The notes under the pieces were generated by a model. That model searched no databases. It was not told the DNA's origin and saw only the letters and a list, made by a program, of their open reading frames with translations. Position numbers and translations under genes: made by a program. From a virus: a stretch of 64,000 bases of DNA. Location of the stretch: the IMG/VR virus record IMGVR_UViG_3300037297_000249, positions 46,051 through 110,050 of that record; one strand, 5' to 3'. Each line of letters opens with the position of its first letter. Within the stretch, counting starts at the first letter, position 1. Of the stretch, positions 17,566 to 25,852 are shown in pieces.

Positions 17566-19515
17566 ATGGAGTGGAGTACTATTGTATCCTCTGAGGCTCA
17601 TGTATCGGCTTTTTTGGAGAAGGTGGAAGCATGTAACTGCACGTTTGGAACGGACGTGGAATCGACCGCAGCTGTAGCGTTAGAGGATGCTCCTTTGCGT
17701 CATGATTTACTTCAGATCGTTGGCATTGGGTTTGGGTTTCCTGATGGGTCGAAAACTTATTTTCCTTTTGCACATGCAGAAGGACCAAGGGCGCCTGGTG
17801 GAGCCTATGGGGCAGTAAAGAGAGTTCTTGAAGATCCTAAAGCTGTAATTTGGGCACATAACTCCAAGTACGAGCATATGGCTCTAAGGTCATTTGGTAT
17901 CGAGATAGTTGGTACACTTCTTTGCAGTCAGATAGCTCAGTATTCTTTAGGGCAGAGGCTTCCTGGCAAAGACGGATTGAAGTTGAAGCCGGCGGCGAGA
18001 AAATTTCTAAAGATGAGGATGCTCGATTGGGAAGACGTTGTTCCAGTAGGGACAAGAGCTCACGAGGTACCTTCGGATACCGTGGGGGATTATTGTGGAG
18101 ACGACTCTCTAGCGGCGCTGAGGTTGGGTGAGTTTTGGGTCCCTAAGCTCAAAGAGTATGGGGCATATAAAGCGTTTGTGGAGATGTCTTGTGAGTTCGC
18201 AAAAGTCTTGTCCCATATGAGGGAGGTCGGTTTTGCTATCGATAGGGACAGAATTCTTGAGATAGATCTAAAGTTTCGAGAAGAAGAGACGCGCATAGTC
18301 AAAGAGTTTGAGTCACTTGTTGGAGTGCATCCTAACAGGAATCAAGCAGTATCAGCGCGACTATTCAAGGAGATGCAGGTTTGGCCGATACTTCCTCATT
18401 TTGAGAAGGGTAGTAGTGGTGAGTATCCAGTAAACAAAGAAGTTCGTGGGGAGCTGAGGTATCATCTTAAAAGGGGTTCGAAAGGGCTCCATATTCTCGA
18501 GCTTAAGGATAGGCATTCGAAGGTGTCAAAGTTCATTTCCAACTATACTGTCTCTCTAGTGGAGAAGGCTGACCGGTCGGTTGATGGACGGCTCAGATGT
18601 GAGTTTAACCAGACGAGAACAGCGACAGGTAGGTTAGCTTCATCGAATCCCAATTTGCAGAATATTCCTAATTTGAAGAAGCTTGGGGGTGAGATTAGGG
18701 ACAGTTTTGTTGCGGATGAAGGTTGGGATATTTGTGATGCTGATTATTCCCAAGCGGATTTACGTATGATGGCTCATTTGAGTTGTGATCCTAATTTGAT
18801 GAGGGCGTACAATGAAGATTTAGACGTTCATCAGCAGACTGCCGATGCTTGTGGGTGTGACAGAGGTGCCGGTAAAGTTGTAAATTTGGGTATTATTTAT
18901 GAGATGATGGCAGGGACGTTGGCTCATGGGTTGGGTATACCCGTATCTGCGGCGAAGATTATTTGGAATAGATGGCACGGCAATTACCCCGGAGTTCGAA
19001 AGTATCAAAAGGATATGCATCTGTTCGTGGCTACACATGGTTATGTGAGGACCATAACCGGCAGGTTAAGGTTTATTCCAAAAGGATACATAAAGGTAGA
19101 CAAGAGGAACCTTCTAGATGGGGAGTCTGAGTTGGATCATAGGCTTAAGATTATAAATAATCCTAAGGCCTCAAGAAAATATTCTTCGGCTTTTCGGGAG
19201 GCATCGAATACCCCTGACCAGGGTAGCGTTGCGGATGTTCTTATGTTGGCGGCCAGGAATATGTATAGGGAGTGGAAGAGCCGAGGGCTTTTGTACGATT
19301 ATTGGACTGGGGAGGGGAAGGTAAAAATACTTTCGTTTGTACATGATGAAGCAATTTGTGAGTTCCGAAAAGATTTTGCTGAAGAAGGGGCAGCGGATCT
19401 TCGTAGGCATTTGGAGAATGCAGTCAAGTTAAGAGTTCCAATGAAGGCTAATCCGGGTATTGGCTATAGTTGGAAGCAGGCGTGTTTAGACGCCAAAAAG
19501 AGAGAAGAGGGTTAG
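17566..19515 (+). CDS. polA: Family A DNA polymerase with proofreading domain
   Basis: The ATG at 17566 has GGAGG before it. Residues ~25-190 form a 3'-5' exonuclease: DVES with its DxE near residue 29, AHNSKYEHMAL, and DYCGDDSLAAL with Tyr/Asp. The polymerase domain shows RTATGRLASSNPNLQNIP, motif A DADYSQADLR near 391, motif B DRGAGKVVNLGIIYE and motif C FVHDEAICEF near 592. All catalytic acids are present. At 650 residues it lacks a 5' nuclease. It is the replicative polymerase of this phage. A 26-base segment at 17977-18002 recurs exactly in the radical SAM gene. Confidence 0.93.
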   Translation: MEWSTIVSSEAHVSAFLEKVEACNCTFGTDVESTAAVALEDAPLRHDLLQIVGIGFGFPDGSKTYFPFAHAEGPRAPGGAYGAVKRVLEDPKAVIWAHNSKYEHMALRSFGIEIVGTLLCSQIAQYSLGQRLPGKDGLKLKPAARKFLKMRMLDWEDVVPVGTRAHEVPSDTVGDYCGDDSLAALRLGEFWVPKLKEYGAYKAFVEMSCEFAKVLSHMREVGFAIDRDRILEIDLKFREEETRIVKEFESLVGVHPNRNQAVSARLFKEMQVWPILPHFEKGSSGEYPVNKEVRGELRYHLKRGSKGLHILELKDRHSKVSKFISNYTVSLVEKADRSVDGRLRCEFNQTRTATGRLASSNPNLQNIPNLKKLGGEIRDSFVADEGWDICDADYSQADLRMMAHLSCDPNLMRAYNEDLDVHQQTADACGCDRGAGKVVNLGIIYEMMAGTLAHGLGIPVSAAKIIWNRWHGNYPGVRKYQKDMHLFVATHGYVRTITGRLRFIPKGYIKVDKRNLLDGESELDHRLKIINNPKASRKYSSAFREASNTPDQGSVADVLMLAARNMYREWKSRGLLYDYWTGEGKVKILSFVHDEAICEFRKDFAEEGAADLRRHLENAVKLRVPMKANPGIGYSWKQACLDAKKREEG

Positions 19516-19519
19516 AGGT

Positions 19520-20257
19520 ATGTATGAGAATATAAAGGTGTTTGGGGAGAGGCATACTGGCACAAAGTATCTGTTGAAGTTGATAGAGTTGAATATGCCA
19601 GAGTTTAATATAGTTCAGGGTACTGGGTCATGGGTTCTTGAAAAGCTGTATTATAGGCCGTGGGTGGAGCTGGCTTATGATATGTATTTTAGGAAGACAT
19701 TTCCTACAGTGTTGGGATGGAAGCATTCAGCTGTACATTGTGCAGCTTTGTATGAGCAGAAGATTTTTGAAAAGACGTTTTTTGTTTGTTTAGTCAGAAA
19801 TCCATATTCTTGGCTGTTGTCGATGCATAGGATGCCTTACCATGCTTATGATATGCCACGGGGCTTTGAGGACTTCTTGACGAGTGAATGGCCGATTTTG
19901 GATAGGGATATGTGTAGAGCCAAGAATGTCATGGATTTATGGAATGTTAAGAATTATTCTTATTTGCATTCTGGTTTTTATTTAATGAAGTTTGAAGATT
20001 TAGTTTGTAATCCACGTAAGACTATTTATAAGCTGGCGAAAAGGTTGGAGTCGGATTTTAGGTACTCTCAGTTTGAGGGATATAATAGATCTACGGTCCA
20101 TGGAGAGTCTCGCGATTCTGATTGGTACAAGAATTATTATGGCACAGAAAAGTGGCGTCATAGGTTATCACCAAGGGCATTGGAGTTAATAGCCAAGGGT
20201 ATTGATTGGGGTATAGCGCATGAGTTCGGTTATATGGAGAGGCCATGTTTTTATTAG
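19520..20257 (+). CDS. Sulfotransferase-family protein
   Basis: The 245-residue protein begins with KVFGERHTGTKYLLKLIE, a P-loop-like PAPS 5'-phosphosulfate site, followed by FFVCLVRNPYSWLLSM (3'-phosphate-binding RNPxxxxxS) and YLMKFEDLVCNP, all hallmarks of sulfotransferase domains. Sulfotransferases move sulfate from PAPS to sugars, proteins or small molecules. It lies just after the polymerase and overlaps the helicase gene by 13 bases. The target is unknown; a glycan or envelope target would fit the phage's many glycosyltransferases. Confidence 0.75.
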   Translation: MYENIKVFGERHTGTKYLLKLIELNMPEFNIVQGTGSWVLEKLYYRPWVELAYDMYFRKTFPTVLGWKHSAVHCAALYEQKIFEKTFFVCLVRNPYSWLLSMHRMPYHAYDMPRGFEDFLTSEWPILDRDMCRAKNVMDLWNVKNYSYLHSGFYLMKFEDLVCNPRKTIYKLAKRLESDFRYSQFEGYNRSTVHGESRDSDWYKNYYGTEKWRHRLSPRALELIAKGIDWGIAHEFGYMERPCFY

Positions 20258-21603
20258 GGGCGATGTTAACATTTCATAGGGCGGAGATAGACCCTGAGTT
20301 TCTTGAGGAGTTGAAGAAGGTTTATCTGATTAAGTCGCCTTTTGAAGATAAGGTTGTTGAGCTGTTTCAATATGATGACGTCACAGGATTTTATGCATTT
20401 CCGTGGAGTGCTTTTAAGTATTTTATCAGAAAGTGCGAAGTGCGGGTGTCCGATGGGGGCCGGACGTTTAGAGCCGATGCCCCGGAGTTTATTCCCAGAG
20501 AAGGGCAAGAAGAGGCCATACGGTCAGTAGTGAATTTTCTCAAGGCAGGGAAGGAAGAGCGGGGGTTTGCCGGGGGGGTTCTTTGTGCTGGTTGCGGCAA
20601 AGGTAAGACCGTTATGGCTTCAAAGATAATTTTGGAAATGGGAGTTCCTACGTGTGTCCTAGTACACAAGGAGTTTTTAGAGGAGCAGTGGTTTAAGGAG
20701 TTGAAGGAGACTTTGAGGTCTAATGTTTCTGTTGGGGTTTACAGGGGTAAGAAGAAGAATACAGGTAAGACGCATGACATAGTCATAGCAAGTGTTCAGT
20801 CTCTAACGTCACCAAAGAGTAAGATTCCGGAAGGTTTTGCTGAGTCGTTTGGTTTGTTGGTTGCAGATGAGGTTCATAGGTATGGGGCAGAGGTATGGCA
20901 GACGGCTATTTGGAAGTTTCCTACTATGTTTAGACTGGGGCTTACAGCTACTCCGAATAGGTTTGATGGTATGTGGCCAGTAATTTCGGGTAATATTGGA
21001 CCAACAGTTTATGAGTTAGATTCAGAGGACTTGCCTAATTCTGTGTATCTGGTCAAGTTGGAGACACCCTTGAACAGGTCAGAGTGGGATCATAGTTGGG
21101 GGAAGGAGGAGCATAAGCGTGCAGCGCTATTGTCTTTGTTGGCGGTACATTCGGGAAGGAATTTGGCTATAGCAAAGCAGATAGTTGCGGCCTTTAAGAA
21201 GGGGCGGAGAGTTATGGTCTTGTCTTCTCGGAAAATACAGTTGAGGACCTTATCTGAGTTAGTGGTTAAAGATGGGGTTAGCGAGTCGGATATAGGAATG
21301 TTGATTGGGGGCCTAAAGAAAGTCGAGAGAGAAGAGGCACAGAGTAAGCAGCTCATTTTTTCTACATACTCAATGTCTAATGAAGGGTTGGATATTCCTA
21401 CGCTGGATACTATGTTTCTAGCGTTGCCGCAGTCCGATATACGTCAGGCAGTTGGAAGGTTGTTTAGGGATTGCGCTGGGAAGTCCAAGCTTATAACAGT
21501 TGATTTTATTGACTCTACAGTTAGAGAATTAGTTGGACAAGCTTATAAAAGATTGGCATTATATCGGGATATGGGCTGTGAGGTTCACGGTACAATTGAA
21601 TAA
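20245..21603 (+). CDS. SF2 DNA helicase, UvsW/RAD25-like
   Basis: The 452-residue protein has motif I CAGCGKGKT near residue 118, motif II DEVH near 210, motif III LTATP and the C-terminal motifs QAVGRLFRD. An N-terminal ~85-residue part precedes the motor. This matches UvsW-type helicases that process recombination and replication-fork intermediates. An alternative start at 20263 would remove the 13-base overlap with the sulfotransferase gene. Confidence 0.85.
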   Translation: MFLLGAMLTFHRAEIDPEFLEELKKVYLIKSPFEDKVVELFQYDDVTGFYAFPWSAFKYFIRKCEVRVSDGGRTFRADAPEFIPREGQEEAIRSVVNFLKAGKEERGFAGGVLCAGCGKGKTVMASKIILEMGVPTCVLVHKEFLEEQWFKELKETLRSNVSVGVYRGKKKNTGKTHDIVIASVQSLTSPKSKIPEGFAESFGLLVADEVHRYGAEVWQTAIWKFPTMFRLGLTATPNRFDGMWPVISGNIGPTVYELDSEDLPNSVYLVKLETPLNRSEWDHSWGKEEHKRAALLSLLAVHSGRNLAIAKQIVAAFKKGRRVMVLSSRKIQLRTLSELVVKDGVSESDIGMLIGGLKKVEREEAQSKQLIFSTYSMSNEGLDIPTLDTMFLALPQSDIRQAVGRLFRDCAGKSKLITVDFIDSTVRELVGQAYKRLALYRDMGCEVHGTIE

Positions 21604-21612
21604 GGAGTAGAT

Positions 21613-22134
21613 ATGTCATTGGATAGGTCTATCGTTAAGTCCGCGGCTGGGCTGTTTGACCTGAACTCTATGTTCAGGAAAAGTATTTCAAGGCTTACAG
21701 TAGATGAGTGCACCATTTATTGGTCGGTTATTGATCTGTTGGAGAAGAGGGTATTAAAGGGTAGGAAGGCAGAATTACGAAAACGTTTATTAGACCTTGC
21801 AAAGACAATGGGGGTTGTTGATAAAACGGGAAATAAAGTTTTGAAGCTTGGAGATATTCAAGCAGAAATCAAAAGGGGTATGAGAGCAGGGAAAATCTCA
21901 TATTCTATCGAGGCTGCTAAGGAGTATGTAAATTCACATTCTGAGAAAGACCCAGAGGTAGCGAGGCTTATACATAATGTTCCAACGGTGGATGAAAATG
22001 TATTGGTAGCGTTATATGAAATGGGGAAAATGAGTCAGAAGGAGTTTGACAGTATTGCTGTTGCAGGTAAAGATGTTGAGGTTTTAACGGTAAAGCATCC
22101 AAAAGACATTTCAGGCTTATTAGAGGACCTATGA
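21613..22134 (+). CDS. Hypothetical helical protein
   Basis: A 173-residue, charged, mostly helical protein (ECTIYWSVIDLLEKRVLKGRKAELRKRL near the start) with no recognised domain, followed directly by a DNA-binding-type gene with an ATGA overlap. No signal peptide or membrane helix. Perhaps a recombination accessory factor, judging only by its neighbours. Confidence 0.55.
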   Translation: MSLDRSIVKSAAGLFDLNSMFRKSISRLTVDECTIYWSVIDLLEKRVLKGRKAELRKRLLDLAKTMGVVDKTGNKVLKLGDIQAEIKRGMRAGKISYSIEAAKEYVNSHSEKDPEVARLIHNVPTVDENVLVALYEMGKMSQKEFDSIAVAGKDVEVLTVKHPKDISGLLEDL

Positions 22135-22694
22135 ATAAAGAGGAAAGAGAAAGGCGCAAGGAGGTAGCAAGGCTAAAGAGGAATGAGTATTCGAAGAAAT
22201 ACTATAGAGAGCATAGGCATGAGTTGTTAGACAACAAGAGGGAGAGGTACAAGACAGACCAAGAATATCACGATAAGGTTTTAGATAGGGCTAAGTCCTA
22301 TCAGAGGTCCGAAAGGGCGAAGTGCAAAAGGCGAAAGAGGAATCTGAAAGACCCGAAGGAGGTTGAGGTATGCATTGATGGTAAGGTTAGAGTTATAGAG
22401 GTATACAGTTTAAGGCAGTTATCTGTGGCATTAGGGAAGAATATTGCCACTGTTAGAGGTTGGGAAGAGAGGGGTATTCTACCGAAGGCTATGTATAGGG
22501 AGTCTAATGGGGTTAGTGGTGGACGGCTATACCCAAAGTTTCAGTTTTTTAAGATTTTGGAGGCCTATGCGGAAGTCATTGAGGAAGATACCCAGGAGTT
22601 GCTGGATAAACGAATTTCTTATACGTCCTTTCAGGATAAGTTAATGGAAATATGGGCGAGGTATCCAAGAGGTTTGGACCCAGCAGAGCTTTAG
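22131..22694 (+). CDS. MerR-like HTH DNA-binding protein
   Basis: The first ~75 residues are extremely basic and aromatic (RNEYSKKYYREHRHEL and RSERAKCKRRKRNLK). The rest holds a MerR-type helix-turn-helix, with YSLRQLSVALGKNIATVRGW near residue 84 and EERGILPKAMYRES next, the first wing of that fold. It likely binds DNA, as regulator or as genome-associated protein. The 187-residue frame overlaps its upstream neighbour by ATGA. Confidence 0.65.
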   Translation: MNKEERERRKEVARLKRNEYSKKYYREHRHELLDNKRERYKTDQEYHDKVLDRAKSYQRSERAKCKRRKRNLKDPKEVEVCIDGKVRVIEVYSLRQLSVALGKNIATVRGWEERGILPKAMYRESNGVSGGRLYPKFQFFKILEAYAEVIEEDTQELLDKRISYTSFQDKLMEIWARYPRGLDPAEL

Positions 22695-22703
22695 GAGGTT
22701 ACA

Positions 22704-23117
22704 ATGTCAGATAATAATGGAAAAATAGTGGTTGCAAATTCTTGTTCGTGTGGGCCTGAGAACAGCGTGGTTGCTTCAGAGTGCCACGTCGGAAAAGGTC
22801 GAGTGATCGTGTCGAAGACTTATCCGAAGAATCCGGGTAAGGATAGTGAGGAGTATGAGGAGTTTGAGGTTGGAGTTTTTCAAACAGCTACGGCCTCAGT
22901 CACTGTTCCAATCAGTATTACTCATAATTTAGGGAATTATGAGAGTGTTAAAACCGGGGTTATTGTGACGTTGCCCTGTTATGTTGAGGAGCTTGATGAG
23001 TGTTTCGAAAAAGCTCGGGATTTTGCCGAGGAGAAGTCTGGAGAAATGTCCGATTTTTCTACTTCTTATAAAGCCTTCTTGAAGAAATGGAGACGCGGCG
23101 ACTATGCCTCCAAGTAA
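22704..23117 (+). CDS. Conserved phage protein beside recA
   Basis: The 137-residue product includes VTVPISITHNLGNYESVKTG and VTLPCYVEELDECFEKARDF. This NLGNYESVKxxVxxxLPC layout occurs in small proteins next to phage recombinase genes, function unknown. Two N-terminal Cys (SCSCG) could be metal ligands. It overlaps the RecA gene by 14 bases. Confidence 0.6.
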   Translation: MSDNNGKIVVANSCSCGPENSVVASECHVGKGRVIVSKTYPKNPGKDSEEYEEFEVGVFQTATASVTVPISITHNLGNYESVKTGVIVTLPCYVEELDECFEKARDFAEEKSGEMSDFSTSYKAFLKKWRRGDYASK

Positions 23118-24333
23118 GAAGACGAAGGGCGCCGGTAGAAAAGCGGCTAAGAACGAAGGGGAAGGCACAGCTTTAGATAGGCTGATACAGCAGGTGAATG
23201 CTACGTATGGAGAGGGAACGCTACTACCGGCGGTAAGGGCAGAAAGTCTAATAGTAGACTGGATTCCAACGGGCATTTTCGACTTTGATGTGCGAACAGG
23301 AGGCGGATTCCCTAGGGGGAGAATCACGCTTATTAAGGGGAAGTTTTCTTCCTGGAAAACAGCGTTGTGCTATAAGGGATTGAGTTCTGTACAGCGCATG
23401 TGTAGGTTTTGTGGGAAGCCGCTGGAGATTGTTGATTTATTCGGGGAGGTCCATGAGGTTGACTGCAAATGCGGAAAGAGAGTTCGTGGGGTTGGTTTGT
23501 GGGTAGATGGGGAGCACGTTTTTGACCCTGAGTGGGCTTCCCAGTGGGGGGTGAATTGTGACGATGTTTTGTTGTTGGAGCCAGAGTCCGCAGAGCAGGC
23601 AATAGATGTTATCGATAAGGCCATTAGAACTCGGCAGTGTGATCTTGTGGTAGTGGATTCTATTGCGTCATTGACTCCTATTATTGAGTCGGCTTCTGCG
23701 GCCGGTGACCAGCAGATGGGGGTTGCAGCCAAGTTGTTTAATAAAGCCTGTAGAAAGTGGACGGCAGGTTTTAATTCGTTTGGGCTTTTAGCGGATACGA
23801 AGTGCACTATGCTGCTAATAAATCAGTTAAGGGAGAAGTTGGGTCCATATGGGGGGTTAACGTCTCCTGGGGGCATGGGGTTTGGTTTCTCGGAGTCATT
23901 AGAGATAATGACCAAGGCTGAGGAGTATATTGTTGATGAGGTTACGAACCGAAATGTTGGGTCCTTAATTTCTTATCATATACTTAAGAGTAAAGTGTAT
24001 CCTCCTTCATTGCCTTATGGCGAATTTGCTTTGTATTTCTCAAAGGTTAAGGGAAGACACTATGTGGGGTCCACAAATACCGAAGAACAGGTTATAAAGT
24101 ATGGCGAGTATTGGAAGCTTATAGCCAAAGCAGGTTCTTGGTATACGTTTAAAGATATAAAGGTTCAGGGAAAGCCAGCACTTGTAAGGGAGTTACAGAA
24201 GCGGCCGGAATATGTGCTAGAGTTGATGGATGAGATACGGCGTAAAGAGAAGGTTTGGAAGGATGAGGGTAAGTTTGGAGAGAATGATGGGTTAGCATGG
24301 GCTGGGAGTAATGAAGAAAAAGAAGAAGGTTAA
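23104..24333 (+). CDS. RecA/UvsX-like recombinase with altered Walker A and zinc insert
   Basis: The 409-residue protein has the RecA core: PTGIFDFDVRTGGGFPRGRI, Walker A, VDGEHVFDPEWASQWGV (the VDTEHALDP segment), Walker B VVVDSIASLTP and LLINQLREKLGPYGG. The Walker A reads GKFSSWKT, with Trp where Gly is usual; T4 UvsX also lacks that Gly. Between Walker A and the VDGEH segment sits an extra ribbon with Cys100, Cys103, Cys121 and Cys123. It mediates strand exchange for recombination-dependent replication and repair. Confidence 0.88.
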   Translation: MPPSKKTKGAGRKAAKNEGEGTALDRLIQQVNATYGEGTLLPAVRAESLIVDWIPTGIFDFDVRTGGGFPRGRITLIKGKFSSWKTALCYKGLSSVQRMCRFCGKPLEIVDLFGEVHEVDCKCGKRVRGVGLWVDGEHVFDPEWASQWGVNCDDVLLLEPESAEQAIDVIDKAIRTRQCDLVVVDSIASLTPIIESASAAGDQQMGVAAKLFNKACRKWTAGFNSFGLLADTKCTMLLINQLREKLGPYGGLTSPGGMGFGFSESLEIMTKAEEYIVDEVTNRNVGSLISYHILKSKVYPPSLPYGEFALYFSKVKGRHYVGSTNTEEQVIKYGEYWKLIAKAGSWYTFKDIKVQGKPALVRELQKRPEYVLELMDEIRRKEKVWKDEGKFGENDGLAWAGSNEEKEEG

Positions 24334-24709
24334 AGTTCGGAGTCCATTTTCAAAGTCACCTGTTCAGAAGTTTTTGTCTGAAGATGAAGAAGAGCCTACA
24401 GTGAGGGAGGTATCAAGCTTTAATGAGAAGCGGTTATCCGAGCGTTTAGGGTTTGATCTTACTCCGGGTTCTGGGTGTGTGCCGTGTTTACGAAAGAAGG
24501 GCGATGGTAGGACCGATGACTTTGTCATTGAGTGCAAGGAAACAAAGGCATCGTCTATCCGTATTACCGGGGAGATGTTGGGTAAGGTTTATGCTGAAGC
24601 AAAATACTCGGGTAAGGAGCCTGTTATGATTATTTCTATTTACGGAGTTCAGGAGCCAGTACCGCACGATTGGGTAATGGTTCCTGCATATCTCTTTGAT
24701 TCTACTTGA
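24311..24709 (+). CDS. Holliday-junction resolvase-like PD-(D/E)XK nuclease
   Basis: The 132-residue protein has a Lys-rich leader, then FNEKRLSERLGFDLTPGSGC, GDGRTDDFVIECKETKASS and GKVYAEAKYSGKEPVMII. The Glu...Asp...ECK order is the PD-(D/E)XK active site as arranged in Hjc/RecU-type resolvases. It overlaps recA by 23 bases, so the two are likely made together. A separate RuvC-like resolvase is encoded at 29.9 kb. Confidence 0.7.
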   Translation: MKKKKKVKVRSPFSKSPVQKFLSEDEEEPTVREVSSFNEKRLSERLGFDLTPGSGCVPCLRKKGDGRTDDFVIECKETKASSIRITGEMLGKVYAEAKYSGKEPVMIISIYGVQEPVPHDWVMVPAYLFDST

Positions 24710-24733
24710 CAAAATGCTAAGAATCTTTAATAC
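24706..24733 (+). promoter_or_regulatory. Candidate sigma70 promoter before DNA ligase
   Basis: TTGACA at 24706-24711 overlaps the end of the nuclease gene. With a 16-base spacer the -10 would be TAATAC (24728-24733), in an AT-rich leader. The -35 is perfect, the -10 only fair. It is the only promoter-like site near the 5' end of the ligase gene. Confidence 0.5.
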
Positions 24734-24776
24734 TTAATTAATGTACTAACATTATGCCATCGACACAGGAGACAAC

Positions 24777-25850
24777 ATGATTAAGCAGCTACACCCCGGA
24801 AAATGCCGATATGTTACGGATAAAGTACTCAAGTTTTGCCACAGTGTGGATTGGGTCTTAGAAGAGAAGCTCGACGGGCATAGGGGATTACTTCATTGTG
24901 GGGGCGAGCTTGATAGGGGGTACATGACGAGCAAACGAAAGTCGTCAGGTACCGGTATGTTTTGTGAGAAGGGGGAAAACATTCCCCATATCACAGAACA
25001 AGCTCAGCGAATAGCCAGGGGAAATTCTCTAGGGTATACGGTACTAGATGGGGAAATAGTAGTACCAGGTCATCCTTTTGAGTCTGTTCAGTCCGTTATG
25101 GGGGCTAAGCCTGCGAGGGCAATTTTGTGGCAGGAGGATAATAGTCGTGCAGTGTATTTTGTCTATGATATTTTATTCTATGATGGGAAGGATGTTAGAG
25201 ATGAGCCATACTATGTAAGGCAAGATAGGATAGATGACTTTTTTAGGGTGGTGACCCTTCTAGAGCCTTCTGCGGTTCCTCGTTGGGTTAGGAGACATCC
25301 TTCAATCTATGCGGGTGGAGGGTTTCGAGAGTTTTTTGATGGGGTTATAAAGAGGGGTGGTGAAGGTATTGTACTCAAGCATATCTGGGGGAGATACGGA
25401 AAGAATGTCTGGAAGTTGAAGGCGGGGTATTTAGATAATAGTTTAGATTTTGATGTAGTGATTAGCGGGTTTCGTGAGGGAAAAGGTAAATTTAAGGAGT
25501 TGATAGGGGCTATTGATTTCTCCTGTTACGAGACACGTAAAGGAGCAAACGCTTTGGTTCCGGTTGGTAGGTGCTCTGGGATGCCCGATGGGGCAGTTCG
25601 GTGGGCCTATGCTGGAAGTAGAAGTAAGGGTTCAGGAAATCATTTAGTCATGAGCCCGGAGTGTGTTGGGGAGCCGGGCACTCGGTCTTGGTTTACGTTT
25701 TATAGTAAACAGCTTATTGGGAAAGTCATAGAGGTACGGTCAAGCGGTCTTACTGCCAAGGGTAAGTTGAGACACCCAAGGTTTGTTCGTATGAGGCCTG
25801 ATAAAAATGCTAGTCAATGTCCCATGCCTAGGGACCAGTTAAAGGAGTAG
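24777..25850 (+). CDS. ATP-dependent DNA ligase
   Basis: The 357-residue protein shows the nucleotidyltransferase motif I EEKLDGHRG with Lys31 as adenylated nucleophile. Motif III YFVYDILFYDG, motif IV GGEGIVLKH and motif V WKLKAG follow in order. A short C-terminal OB-fold region (RHPRFVRMRPDK) follows. It seals nicks in replication and recombination. Confidence 0.9.
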   Translation: MIKQLHPGKCRYVTDKVLKFCHSVDWVLEEKLDGHRGLLHCGGELDRGYMTSKRKSSGTGMFCEKGENIPHITEQAQRIARGNSLGYTVLDGEIVVPGHPFESVQSVMGAKPARAILWQEDNSRAVYFVYDILFYDGKDVRDEPYYVRQDRIDDFFRVVTLLEPSAVPRWVRRHPSIYAGGGFREFFDGVIKRGGEGIVLKHIWGRYGKNVWKLKAGYLDNSLDFDVVISGFREGKGKFKELIGAIDFSCYETRKGANALVPVGRCSGMPDGAVRWAYAGSRSKGSGNHLVMSPECVGEPGTRSWFTFYSKQLIGKVIEVRSSGLTAKGKLRHPRFVRMRPDKNASQCPMPRDQLKE

Positions 25851-25852
25851 TT

